From contig CM058233.1 of NCBI GenBank assembly GCA_030180135.1, positions 109,161,994 to 109,225,993 on the forward strand: a stretch of 64,000 nucleotides of DNA, read 5' to 3'. Positions 47,492 to 58,674 of this stretch are shown in pieces. The DNA comes from Orychophragmus violaceus (taxonomy: Eukaryota > Streptophyta > Magnoliopsida > Brassicales > Brassicaceae). Position 1 is the stretch's first letter. Each line of letters begins with the position of its first letter. The position numbers were made by a program, and so were the translations under genes. The notes beneath the pieces were generated by a model. It was not told the DNA's origin. It saw nothing but the letters and a program-made list of their open reading frames with translations, and ran no database searches.

Positions 47492-50400
47492 ATTTGATCT
47501 TACTTGAGATTTTGGTCTGAAAATTTTATAAATAGACTGGAGAAAACAGAAGCCAAGTTTGATTTTAGTATTGACTTTTTGACTCAGTTGACCAAACTTT
47601 CTTCTTCAACAACAGATGTCAAATTTGTGACGAGGGAAAATATCAATTTGGATTTCATCTTGTTTATAATAGTCAAAGTCGTGTTCTTCACGAAAATTGG
47701 ACATCAGTTTTGTGACCGTATGGCAATAGGAACACACTCTCAGGTTCTGGAAGACGGAATCCACCGGCGGATGAGGAAGTGGTCAACTGGTTCTGCGGTA
47801 GTGACATGGCGAGAAGTTGATACGAGGCCCATCTTTAGCAGTTGATTATTCTTTGAATTAAAATATATCAGTTTTAGTGTTGCTTTGAAGGAAACTGAGG
47901 CCCGTATGTAAACACAATAGGCCCATTCAGATTTATATTGAATGGGCTCGGCCTACTGTTAAAGATAAAGAAAATTATTGTTAATTTTCTTTTTTTTTCT
48001 TTTGTTAAAAAATAGGGAGCTTATTGTAATCAGTTTTAAAACTAATATTTTTTTGTCTAAATTATGACTAAGTAATAACAAACAAACAAAATCAGAAAAC
48101 GTAATCATTTTATTATCTTAAAATTTCAAATTAGGTTACAATTTATCTGCTCAGCAAGTGAATAAATTGAACGATATATCATTTTTCCGTGTTCTGTATT
48201 TATACTAAGAGAATTAAGTTAAATTTCTAATTTTCTTTTAATATAAAATGTTAAATCATGATATTTTTGGATGTTCCTTTGTTTTTAAAGACTTGTCTTT
48301 AACGTTTTTATTTTCTCAATATGATTAAGTTAAGTAACTTAATCATATTTTTCTCTTTTCATTTTTGTCATGGTGGACCTTCCTTTTTATTGGGTTTATG
48401 TTTGTTTGGCTTATTTTCTATTGGACGGAACTAAAAAAAAATTGTGCTAAACTCACCTCCAACAATAACAAAAAAGGAAAATGTAGCTCATTATTATATG
48501 GATTTGATTGATGATCTTATACTATTGCAATACAATTTAATAGTCATGAATCACAAATGTAATATAGAAAACATTATCAAAAACTTTATATTCAGCTTTT
48601 TGTATTACTTTTGCTTGTTTTTTTCTTTTTACAATTTAACTATTTTACAATCATTAACCATTCTTTTAAATTGTTAGAAAACTTATACCATTTTTAGGTT
48701 ACCAATCGAATCATATATATTTCAACAAGTTATAAGTAATCAAAATGGTTTGGTGTAGCTTCTGACATACTATTTTCAAAATTTCAGAAGTATACAATTT
48801 GTCTTGTTTGACCAAAATAAAAAAGCCTAAAGAAGAGGGAAGCCTACTAATTACAATACAATTAGAAGATAGTAAAGTAAAGGACTACAAAGATTTTGGT
48901 CGAGACAAAGAGATCAAAGAAAGATTTCGGTCGAGACAAAGATCGAGATCAAAGAAATTTGACAATATGTATGTATATAATTAAAGTAATGATCAAGAAA
49001 ATTGTGATTAAGAAAAAAGGATAAAAAGAAGAGAGACAAAACCTAGAGAGAAGTGAAGAGAATAAGGGAAAGAGACAAAAGGTGCAAGAAGAAGAAACAT
49101 ATTAATTGTGTCTAAAGAACTAAAGCTATGTCCCATTGTCCTCTTGGATCCAACCTTAGTCATGTGACGTTACCATCGACTTCTGTTATAAATTATTCTT
49201 ACGTATATTAATTATAGAAAACTACGTGAAAAGTTAGATATTCGGGTCCGCATTCAAGTTTTATTGTTTTGGATTCTAAAACTCCACGGTCTAGAAATTG
49301 AAAACGTATGTTTTCATCATCCATACATTATAAACACGAGTTTAAAAGACAACCAAGACTATAACAGATTTTCTTTTTTTGTTAACAGAATTTTATTCTT
49401 TTAAATATTAAATAAAAATGGTTTAAATTAAGATATTACATAAAAAAAGAAGTAGAGAATATGAGAAAGAATTGAACACTGAAACTGGACGTCTTCCGAA
49501 AACGAAAGCGACTGAACAGAAGCTCATTACTTGAATTGCTACGGCGTATGTTGTCGTAATACCGCACCCAACTCGGTCCACTTTCTTTTCTAGGAATATA
49601 AAACATATTTATATAACGTATACGTATTAGTTTAATTTAACTTTTAATATAATTCTTACAAGCTCTCCGAATTAGTTTTTATATATTATACGTATTACAG
49701 ATATAAGAATTTTTAATTTAATTTTTAATATTCTTACAAGATCGTAATACGTTATATAACTAACTCATATTGTTTTATATTGACAAACTCATCATCTAAA
49801 GAAAAGAAAAGAAAAAAAAAAGAATATATGGATTTCCTATGAAAAGACGATCGTCTTTTTATCACATTAGATCTCTGTGGAGTGGTTTGGAATAAAAGTT
49901 CATATGTCACGGACTGATATTAATCTCTCCCTTCGTTTATAAAGTCAAGAAATTTGCAATTTTTTGTCCTAGATTATGCCGTAGCTAGATAGATCGATTT
50001 GTTAATTTAACATATACAGTATATATTAGTATAATTTAACCAATAGCATATTAGAGGCGGTTTCGTATACCGGAAACAACCTAATCATCCTTGGAATATT
50101 TTGTTTGATAGACGAAGTCTTAGGCTCTTAACCGATCATTTTATTCAAACATATTGAATTTTAAAAACGGATTAAATTAATCATTTTATTGACTTGTAGT
50201 TCAATGGTGTTGATTAACCAATGTCAGGGGTTTGGTTTCTCACTTTCTTGGATATGAATTTATTTTGGAACATATATGTATTATGTATGATTAGTTAACA
50301 CCATATGATTAGTTAACACCATATATTTTCAAAATATATACTATATATAACTTCTCTCGGACTAAGGATCTTTAATTAACATTTTTATGGGTTTCAGAAT

Positions 50401-50675
50401 ATGATTAGTTAGGATCTAATTAAATAATTATCCCCCAAAATGTTTGAATAAAATGTTTGGGAGAAAAAAGATAAACTGGATTGGTAAAAGGAAAAGACAG
50501 CTTGATCACTGGCTGATGGATATATTATTGTGTCCGCAAAAGAAAAAGTTAGAAAACACATTATTTGTTTCTATTTATACAAGAATCATCCAACAATGTA
50601 AGAAAAGAAAGAAAAAAAAAAACTGAAATGACAAGACATTTGTAAAGAAAAAACAACGACAGTGTCTGCCCATAA
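47492..50675. other. gene-free region upstream of the P450 cluster
   Basis: Short plus-strand frames (47504-47845, 48444-48677, 48799-48984) show no family resemblance and are not called. A hairpin at 48318-48349 is listed separately. Confidence 0.5.
48318..48349. repeat. perfect 14-bp inverted repeat with 4-nt loop
   Basis: AATATGATTAAGTT (48318-48331), loop AAGT, then its exact complement (48336-48349). Isolated; function unknown. Confidence 0.7.
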
Positions 50676-50931
50676 GAGCATGACCATCAATGAACCCCCT
50701 ATGGGGGTTCTTAAAAAAAAAAATTTTTTTTTTTTTTTTGGGAAAAGTGTAAAAAAAAAAAAAAAATTCGAAAAAAAAAATTAGACGAATGATAAGCCGC
50801 CACGTGTCATGAACAGTGTAAGAACCGGTTCTTAAATAAGGATTTTTAGGACCCGGGTTCTTAACTATTCACGTGGGACCCACGTGAATAGTTAAGAACC
50901 CGGGCCTTAAAATACCTCAATGGCCATGCTC
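50676..50931. mobile_element. Tourist-like MITE with G-box palindrome
   Basis: 256 bp, starting GAGCATGACCATCAATG and, from the other side, GAGCATGGCCATTGAGG, with TAA at 50673-50675 and 50932-50934. An internal palindrome (about 50857-50895) contains two CACGTG cores around GGGACCC. Confidence 0.88.
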
Positions 50932-51907
50932 TAATAAACTTACACTTTTGTGTTTACGATCTTTCTGATCCCGATACATGTACAATTGTTTGGTCAAAAA
51001 TAACTCATGCTTGCCTTTTTAAAATGCATTGTATGTTCGCTCTTCACTATTATTGAGAACTTGATCCATTTGGTTTCAAAAAGTAAACTTTCAAAAAAAT
51101 TCAAAACAAATAAAAACAAATTTATAAAAAAATGAAAGAACCATAAATTGTGAAAATAATAGTGACATATCAACGTAAAAGTGTGTCCACTTCTTTAAAC
51201 AGACATATGTTCACATGCATGCAGTAAAGATGCATAGTACATACATATATATGTATGGCGACGTCCATGCATGAGCCTATCTATAATCTTTTCATAATGC
51301 ACCAATTATTATCTCTATTAAGCCATATATGGTTGCGGGATTTAGCTCCAAGGATAGTGTCGTGTTGGATTAAAGCACTCTCAATGGCATGTGATAAATA
51401 CACTTAGATTCGACCAGTGTTTTTTTTTTTTCCCCACCTAATTGCTCATATCTATTAAGCTCCGTTAGCTTGTTTAATTATATGGTTTAGGATCGGATCC
51501 ATGCAGTTCAGTGAAATCGATCGTTAGATGTGAAAGGCAGTTTGGATCGGCTCTCTCTAAATTTTATTGTCGAATAGATTTATTTCTTCGGATTATCGGA
51601 TGGAACAATTTCATAAGATCATATTGGTTCTTTAGTTTTTTCCAGATGCTTCTCCTTATGTAATCGACTGCACTATTTCAGGACTCCGAAATATATATAT
51701 CGATAATTTGCCGCTATGCTTTCGAGCTAAATCGGCAAACGAACTACTTTTTTATTTCTCACATATTTTTTTGGATATGAGATCTTAAATTAGTTTTAAC
51801 AATTTATGTTGTAAAACCTAATATTTGATTTTCATTAATAATATTAACATTCTTATCAAAACAAATAATTGCTCCCATCTATATTTTTTCACTATGCATT
51901 ACGTATA

Positions 51908-51957
51908 ACACGTTAAGACTTTTTCTTTTGATTTTTTTTTTTTTACACGTTAAGACT
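51908..51957. mobile_element. tail-only micro-insertion with 13-bp duplication
   Basis: ACACGTTAAGACT occurs at 51908-51920 and 51945-51957. The 24-nt insert is almost all T, with TTTTCTTTTGA at its left. Confidence 0.75.
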
Positions 51958-52538
51958 GTTGATGTAATTGTAATAGTTGGTGAATTATGAAAACGAATTG
52001 TCGTAGATATACATACAAAATAACATAAAATTGTAGAAATTATTGCGGAATGGTTGTAAAAAAGGTCTCAAAGTCTATGTAAGCCAAAGATATATTCGCC
52101 AATATATTAGCATCAGCAATGTGACGCCATGCCTTCCTTTGGATGTCTATCCTCTCTTTTAACATATATAATCGTGTTCTGTTTTTTTTTTTTTTTTTTC
52201 ATGTTGAAAAGTTGTTGAACTAGTCATAAAGACATAAAAATGTATATGTAATAATTTGAATCATGATCCAATCTCTAAAACTCAAATTGGACTCACCATA
52301 TATTTCTCAATTATCAATACTGAAGCTTTGAATGGTAGTTCCGTGAGGAATAGAGAGCCTAAAAGACAAATTCAAATGGTATAGAATAAGAAAAAAAAAA
52401 AAAAAAAAAAGACATCTTTTGCATGCTCCGTTCCGTTCAACACTATACCACTTAGAGCTTTAATAAAATAATCTCCACAATTCATGTTGTGCTCTTAAGA
52501 ACACTAGTAGAGGTAGACAATCCAATTTTAATTAAATT

Positions 52539-52595
52539 ATTTAGGTTCTCCTCCTTCGACCAAAAAAAAAAAAAAAAAAATTTAGGTTCTCCTCC
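52539..52595. mobile_element. tail-only micro-insertion with 16-bp duplication
   Basis: ATTTAGGTTCTCCTCC occurs at 52539-52554 and 52580-52595. The insert is TTCGACC followed by about 18 A, a typical LINE 3-prime end. Confidence 0.85.
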
Positions 52596-52929
52596 TATGG
52601 TCAGACCACAATAGTTCCATTCACAACCTAAACTAAACACACAAAAATCCAAAGAATTAAACTAATTTACTGGTAGATTACAATACAATAATATCAACGA
52701 TTTATCCTGACAATATCACTTCATTCAACTATGGCATGCCGGCCAGTAATCAAGAAACTTGGGTTTAAAATGGCATCGTGGAATGATATCAGTAATATTA
52801 TTCTTTGACAATATATTCAAGGATATGTTAACCATAGTCAACATGGGTACTGTATAATGTTGACTATAATTATGGATTATTGACAACAAGATTAACGTGT
52901 ACGTATCTACCCATACAGCGTGTTATACG

Positions 52930-53578
52930 CAAGCTTCAAAAAATCGCTAGGCGCTAGTCAGACGGTAAAGTTGAGCCTAGCACCTAACGAATAAATCGGA
53001 AATTACACGGAAATTAATCGGAACAGAATTTTAGAACTTTTATTACTTCTATTCAATATGGGTAGGTACTTTCCCACGGAAGAGCTCTGCTATCACCTAA
53101 AAGACTGCAATTAGCCTATCAGATAGAACTCTTGCGTGAAGTTAACAATGATTTACTCTGGCTCGTTTGGCAGAAGCCCAATAACAAGCCCTAAGGAATC
53201 CGAGTTCGAGTACACACACCGCTATTTTGCTCCATTTTCTGTTATTTTTTCATTAAGGACAAAACGATAATTTTCTTATCTTCTTCTTCCTTCTAACTTG
53301 TAACCCTAAATCGATGACAGCCATTATTTTTCTCACAAAACTCATCCTATGCTCGTTTTTTTCTTCAGATTTTCCCAATTCACCTTATTTTTATTGTTAC
53401 TATTACTCTAATACAACAAATCTACCATAATATTTGAGATTTAAAACTAAAAAAACTTCAAAAAAAAAAAATCAAGCACTGATTTTTTGGCCGCCGGAGG
53501 CCAAATCGCGGCGGCTCCGGTCCGACCAGCGACTTTCCGGCGCTTAATCGGCCCTCCGCGCCGACTTTTCGAACACTG
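52930..53578. mobile_element. hAT-like non-autonomous element with 8-bp duplication
   Basis: 649 bp flanked by perfect GTTATACG (52922-52929 and 53579-53586). The left end is CAAGCTTCAAAAAATCGC and the complement of the right end is CAGTGTTCGAAAAGTCGG, imperfect inverted repeats. Both ends continue into GGCGC-rich sequence; the right end (53480-53578) is very GC-rich with CCGCCGGAGGCC. No transposase frame. Confidence 0.85.
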
Positions 53579-54054
53579 GTTATACGACATATGTTATGCA
53601 ATTCTACAATTAGATATATATATATATATATAGTTTGATAATATTTAATAAAAAATAAAGTTAGATGAGTCATTACTAATATTTTCTTAAATTAGGTGAA
53701 TGAAACCCTTAAAACAAATATTACCTTGAACAGATGGAATAATAGTTTAAATAATGTGAGAGTTAATTGATGGTAAAAAGAAGTACATATTAGTTAATTA
53801 TTTTTCGCAAATTTCAACATTCGGAATAGTTTAATATGTCTAAATATTCATATAAATAAGTCCTAATGATAATATGTAGTTGAAGTGACGACTAGTCTAA
53901 TGACAATTTGTTCTCCAGAAGAAAATTTGTTCTCGAAATGTTTAATAAGAGATAATGCATGATCCGTGCGATTAATCTCTTCCTAAAACAGTGACCTTCT
54001 TCTTTTCATTTCGTTAGGTACTTATTCATCAGTTATTCCCTTTGGCTTTCTAAT

Positions 54055-54101
54055 CACACTATTATTAGTTTTTTTTTTGGGTCCAACACACTATTATTAG
54101 T
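54055..54101. mobile_element. tail-only micro-insertion with 15-bp duplication
   Basis: CACACTATTATTAGT occurs at 54055-54069 and 54087-54101, around the 17-nt insert TTTTTTTTTGGGTCCAA (minus strand TTGGACCC plus A residues). Confidence 0.85.
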
Positions 54102-54858
54102 ATTAATACTATTATCTCAAGGCCCACATGTCGCGTGACCTATCGCCATGACCAAATTTGTCTATCATTTATGGATCATTTATGCATTGTTAGATTTGTT
54201 TATGGCCTTAAACAAAATATAAATATACGTAGTCGATGCATGTTCATTTAAATAAAATCTGGTGCTCTATGGTGGTATACATATAGATTATTATAGAGAA
54301 GAATAGTGTTGTGTGTCTGTAAATTTCTGTATCAGTCTATTTAGATTTTGACAAACTCATAACCTAAAAATAGTTTATTTTAAAGAAGATCATGAACCCA
54401 AAGGAAATCTCTGATCCATATAGACCATCCTTTGCTTTTGGGGTGCTCACATATTGGCTAAAACTAAAAGTATATAATATGAAACTACTGTTATAAATGT
54501 CTTGGTTATTAAATGCGATGAACACTCCACTAAAAAATTAATTATTGATTTTAGAAAGCTATAATAAAACAAAAGTTGCATAGGTTACTTTGATTTTTAG
54601 TATATTTTGCTATCTATTTTTAACCACACTAACTATTAACTATATCTATTGATGCACACAAACTATACTGCTTCACATGTTAAGAGCCACAGGGATATTT
54701 TAATTCTATAAACTAATGACTACAGATATTATGTTTGTAGTTATTATATGTTGTTAACTAGTAAATTTCACGAGTCCATTCACACCATACAATAATTAGT
54801 TAATCATAACAATAATCCTTATGTAGGTGCCAGTTGCCATGAAGAAACCTAGCAGTCT

Positions 54859-54993
54859 TGTAATAATCCTTATTAGTTGATATTTTCCTCTGTTGTACTT
54901 TTTTATTTTCTGCTTGTAATAAGTTGAGTTTTGCAATAACCTTGTAAAACAAAAAAATCGGTATAAATTTTAACATTTACGCTAGGAAAAAAA
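54859..54993 (+). mobile_element. 135-bp LINE fragment with 15-bp duplication
   Basis: GAAACCTAGCAGTCT flanks the insert perfectly (54844-54858 and 54994-55008). The insert contains CTTGTAATAAGTTGAG and ends in a short A run. A strongly 5-prime truncated retroposon. Confidence 0.8.
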
Positions 54994-55730
54994 GAAACCT
55001 AGCAGTCTAATGTGATTGGGTTATATGTTTCTCTCTCTTTCACGGATTATTAGCCTTGTTTATTATATTTTGTTAAAATTTATTTCAATGTATACACGTG
55101 AATTTTATACATATTTTCATAGGATTTTGCACTTCCGGATTCTCATGCCGTACTAGGAGGTTGCATATATTTGTATAGTGCTTATAATTAGAGCATTACT
55201 AATCATAATCATAATCATAATCTGCAGTGAGATGTTTAGACGAATTGATACGTAATTATCTTTATAATTAAAAATATGGAACAATGATATTCGCACTAGA
55301 TAACATAAATTTAACTTAAAAACACTTTACGTCATAGATTATCAACTTGCCTCCAAAACCAACAACATGAACCCCAATCAACATATTATTATACTACTTG
55401 AAAATTATTAATCACAATTTAATTTAAAGTCACTCCGTTATTAGCGTTATACGCAAAGCTTACTAAGTGTTTGACCCCGTCTTGATAGACGACCAAACAA
55501 AAGAGTCACAAGAAAAACGAGCCACGCAAGTCCGTAATGACGCCTATGACCAATAAAGACAAAACCCTAACTTTGGTAAACGCTTACGTGGCAAAGACAT
55601 GTGTGTCCCTTATGTCTTCATAAACTGACATTATCTTATTTGTCCACTGTACCTTTTGTCCCCCGTCTCGGCTACAAACAAAAGATCAAGTCAAATAATC
55701 TAACCAAAAGTACTCTCGGGCCCACACGTA

Positions 55731-55757
55731 TGTCCACGTGGACATCAACTGACGTGG
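55731..55757 (+). promoter_or_regulatory. GH3.2: GH3.2 promoter: TGTC/G-box palindrome and TGACGTGG
   Basis: TGTCCACGTGGACA (55731-55744) is a perfect palindrome with a CACGTG G-box core and inverted TGTC halves; TGTC is the core of auxin response elements. TGACGTGG follows at 55750-55757, a bZIP-type site. Both lie just upstream of the TATA box. Binding is inferred. Confidence 0.55.
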
Positions 55758-55769
55758 CATTTTCCTTCC

Positions 55770-55777
55770 TATAAATA
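55770..55777 (+). promoter_or_regulatory. GH3.2: TATA box of GH3.2
   Basis: TATAAATA lies 96 bp upstream of the GH3.2 start codon, immediately after the G-box region. Confidence 0.75.
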
Positions 55778-55865
55778 CAACCCACTCTTCGCCGAGTTAT
55801 CCTCATCAAACGAGTAAAGCATTTGCTATATTAAACACACACACAAAAAAAACATTCGATCAATC

Positions 55866-57931
55866 ATGGCTGTTGATTCACCTCTTCAATCTCGGTTATC
55901 TTCATCGACGACCTCTGAGAAAGATGTGAAGGCTCTCAATTTCATAGAGGAGATGACTCGGAACCCTGACTCGGTTCAAGAGAAGGTTCTTGGAGAGATA
56001 CTGAGTCGTAACTCGGGTACAGAATATCTGAAACGTTTCGATCTTAATGGCTCTGTTGATCGGAAAACGTTCAAGAACAAAGTTCCGGTGGTTACCTACG
56101 AGGATTTGAAGCCGGAGATTCAACGTATATCTAATGGTGATCGTTCTCCAATCTTGTCTTCTCACCCCATCACCGAGTTTCTCACAAGGTAAGACAACTT
56201 TATTTATATCATAATATACAACTTTTTATTATTTTGTTGCTGCTACAAATATACTTTTCTAATAATTATAGTTGACGATAACTTATTATTTTTGAACGTA
56301 TATGCAGCTCTGGGACCTCTGCTGGTGAAAGGAAATTGATGCCGACAATTGAAGAAGACTTAGACCGACGTCAGCTTTTATACAGTCTTCTCATGCCTGT
56401 GATGAATACGTTAGTATAAATATTTAAAACATTTTATTTTATTCTTGTAATAATTAACTAACGAATGTATAATTAACAAACATATTGTTTAATTAATTAC
56501 AGCTACGTGCCGGGGTTAGACAAAGGAAAAGGCTTATACTTCCTGTTTGTGAAGTCGGAGTCTAAGACGCCGGGTGGGTTACCGGCTCGTCCCGTTCTCA
56601 CAAGTTACTACAAAAGCGACCACTTCAAGAGACGACCGTACGATCCGTACAATGTCTACACTAGTCCTAACGAAGCCATCCTCTGTCCTGACTCGGCCCA
56701 AAGCATGTACACTCAAATGCTATGTGGACTATTGATGCGCCACGAGGTCCTCCGTCTCGGAGCGGTCTTCGCCTCCGGTCTCCTCAGAGCCATAAGCTTC
56801 CTCCAAAACAACTGGAAGGAGCTAGCACAGGATATCTCAACCGGAACCCTAAGTTCTAGAATCTTCGACCCTGCCATTAAAACCCGCATGTCGAAGATTC
56901 TGACCAAACCTAATCAAGAACTGGCTAAGTTTTTGATTGAGGTTTGCTCACAAGAGAGTTGGGAAGGGATCATCACAAAGATATGGCCTAACACGAAGTA
57001 CCTTGATGTGATTGTTACTGGAGCCATGGCTCAGTATATCCCAACGTTGGAGTACTATAGCGGCGGGTTACCAATGGCTTGCACGATGTATGCTTCATCC
57101 GAAAGTTATTTCGGGATTAACCTAAAACCAATGTGTAAACCCTCGGAGGTTTCTTACACAATCATGCCCAACATGGCTTACTTCGAGTTCCTCCCACACG
57201 ACGGAGCAGCAGAACCAGCAGTTGACGAAACCAAACTTGTGGAGCTAGCTGATGTCCATGTCGGAAAGGAATACGAGCTCGTGATCACGACCTATGCCGG
57301 GCTCTACCGTTACAGAGTTGGTGACATTCTTCGTGTAACGGGGTTCCATAATTCCGCTCCTCAGTTCAAATTCATAAGGAGAAAAAACGTTTTGCTAAGC
57401 ATAGAATCCGATAAAACCGACGAGGCTGAGTTACAAAAGGCTGTGGAGAATGCTTCGAGGTTGCTTGCAGAGCAAGGAACTCGTGTGATCGAGTACACGA
57501 GCTACGCGGACACTAAGACCATACCCGGTCACTATGTTATCTATTGGGAGCTACTTTGTAGAGACCAAACCAACGCTCTTCCTAGCGATGAGATCATGGC
57601 TAGGTGCTGTTTGGAGATGGAGGAATCTCTCAACTCGGTTTATAGACAAAGCCGTGTCGCGGATAAGTCGATTGGTCCGTTGGAGATACGTGTGGTGCAG
57701 AACGGAACGTTTGAGGAGCTTATGGATTATGCAATTTCGAGAGGTGCATCGATTAATCAGTATAAAGTCCCGAGATGCGTGAGCTTCACGCCAATCATGG
57801 AGCTGCTTGACTCTAGGGTTGTGTCTACTCATTTCAGCCGTTCGTTGCCTCATTGGTCGCCAGAAAGGTCGTTAGATGAAGTACCGGCCGTGCCATGCGG
57901 TGCGGTTCTACCAGAAAGCTCTGTTTTTTAA
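55866..57931 (+). CDS. GH3.2: indole-3-acetic acid-amido synthetase GH3.2
   Basis: Exons 55866-56188, 56308-56409 and 56503-57931 (GT-AG) encode 617 residues. GH3 enzymes of this group adenylate indole-3-acetic acid with ATP and join it to amino acids such as Asp, lowering free auxin in the cytosol. Signatures of the acyl-adenylate family are present: SSGTSAGERK (from residue 108, split by intron 1), YASSESYFGIN (338-348) and LYRYRVGDILRVTGF (around 409-423). The N-terminus MAVDSPLQSRLSS and overall sequence match Arabidopsis GH3.2 (YDK1/BRU6, At4g37390) as remembered. After PHWSPER, where relatives end within two or three residues, this protein continues for about 20 unrelated residues; an apparent 2-nt loss near 57871 would explain it. 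The upstream region has TGTC-core and G-box motifs and a TATA box, consistent with auxin-responsive expression. Confidence 0.95.
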
Positions 57932-58052
57932 GACTCTTGTGTTAGTTTATTTATTATGTTGTTGTCTTTAGGGTTTGTGAACCGTACAATAAAGTTTGAA
58001 GTATGTACTGATGTGTTTCCCTCTCAGTTCTGATGGAATCCAGCTAATGAAT

Positions 58053-58100
58053 TAATAGCTTAATTAGTTTTTTGGAGCAAAAATAATAGCTTAATTAGTT
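58053..58100. mobile_element. tail-only micro-insertion with 17-bp duplication
   Basis: TAATAGCTTAATTAGTT occurs at 58053-58069 and 58084-58100, around the 14-nt insert TTTTGGAGCAAAAA. Confidence 0.75.
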
Positions 58101-58611
58101 AGTGTCGTATAGCGAGATAAAACCAACTGCAAAACGAGTATCAATTCATAATTTTGGTGGATCTCATAATTAGCGTGATAATATTTTGCTATCATTCAAA
58201 GTGATCTTAGTTGTCGGTGGAAAAATCACGTGAATATTAGTTTCTTCATCTCAATGTTCTACTCATATACTTAGTTTTTTTTACCAGATCTGAAAAATAC
58301 AATGATCACATAATGAGTTGTTGGATTAGCTAGGTTATATTATATTAGAATATGATTAAAAATGTTTATTTATTTCTTGTATATATTAATTTATAACATT
58401 TAGTACAATACACCAAGTCCAAGTGTCCAACTGCACCAAGTTTACCTAGAATAAATGACCTAACAGATGGCAAAGCTTATAACCAAGCCCTTTCTTAAAA
58501 AAAAAGGCTTATGTTAAAAACGTTTGGATGTTATGTTAAAAAAAAATAAAAATACTGTACTCTGATAAGACAGTTTTTTTAATATTTAAAAATGAATATA
58601 AAAACCAGAAA

Positions 58612-58674
<63 letters not shown>

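Larger units (their letters stand above)
50935..52929. other. gene-free AT-rich region
   Basis: No supported gene. Holds two micro-insertions (51908-51957, 52539-52595) and several homopolymer runs. Confidence 0.5.
53587..55680. other. gene-free region upstream of GH3.2
   Basis: No supported gene. Contains one micro-insertion (54055-54101) and one short LINE (54859-54993). Confidence 0.5.

Noticed and set aside
47504..47845. 113-codon plus-strand frame upstream of the P450 gene
   Set aside because: Lies in the divergent upstream region, has no homology I recognise and no supporting splice or promoter context.
48318..48349. Perfect hairpin considered as a microRNA precursor or terminator
   Set aside because: The 14-bp stem with a 4-nt loop is too short for a plant microRNA precursor and there is no nearby transcript end to assign.
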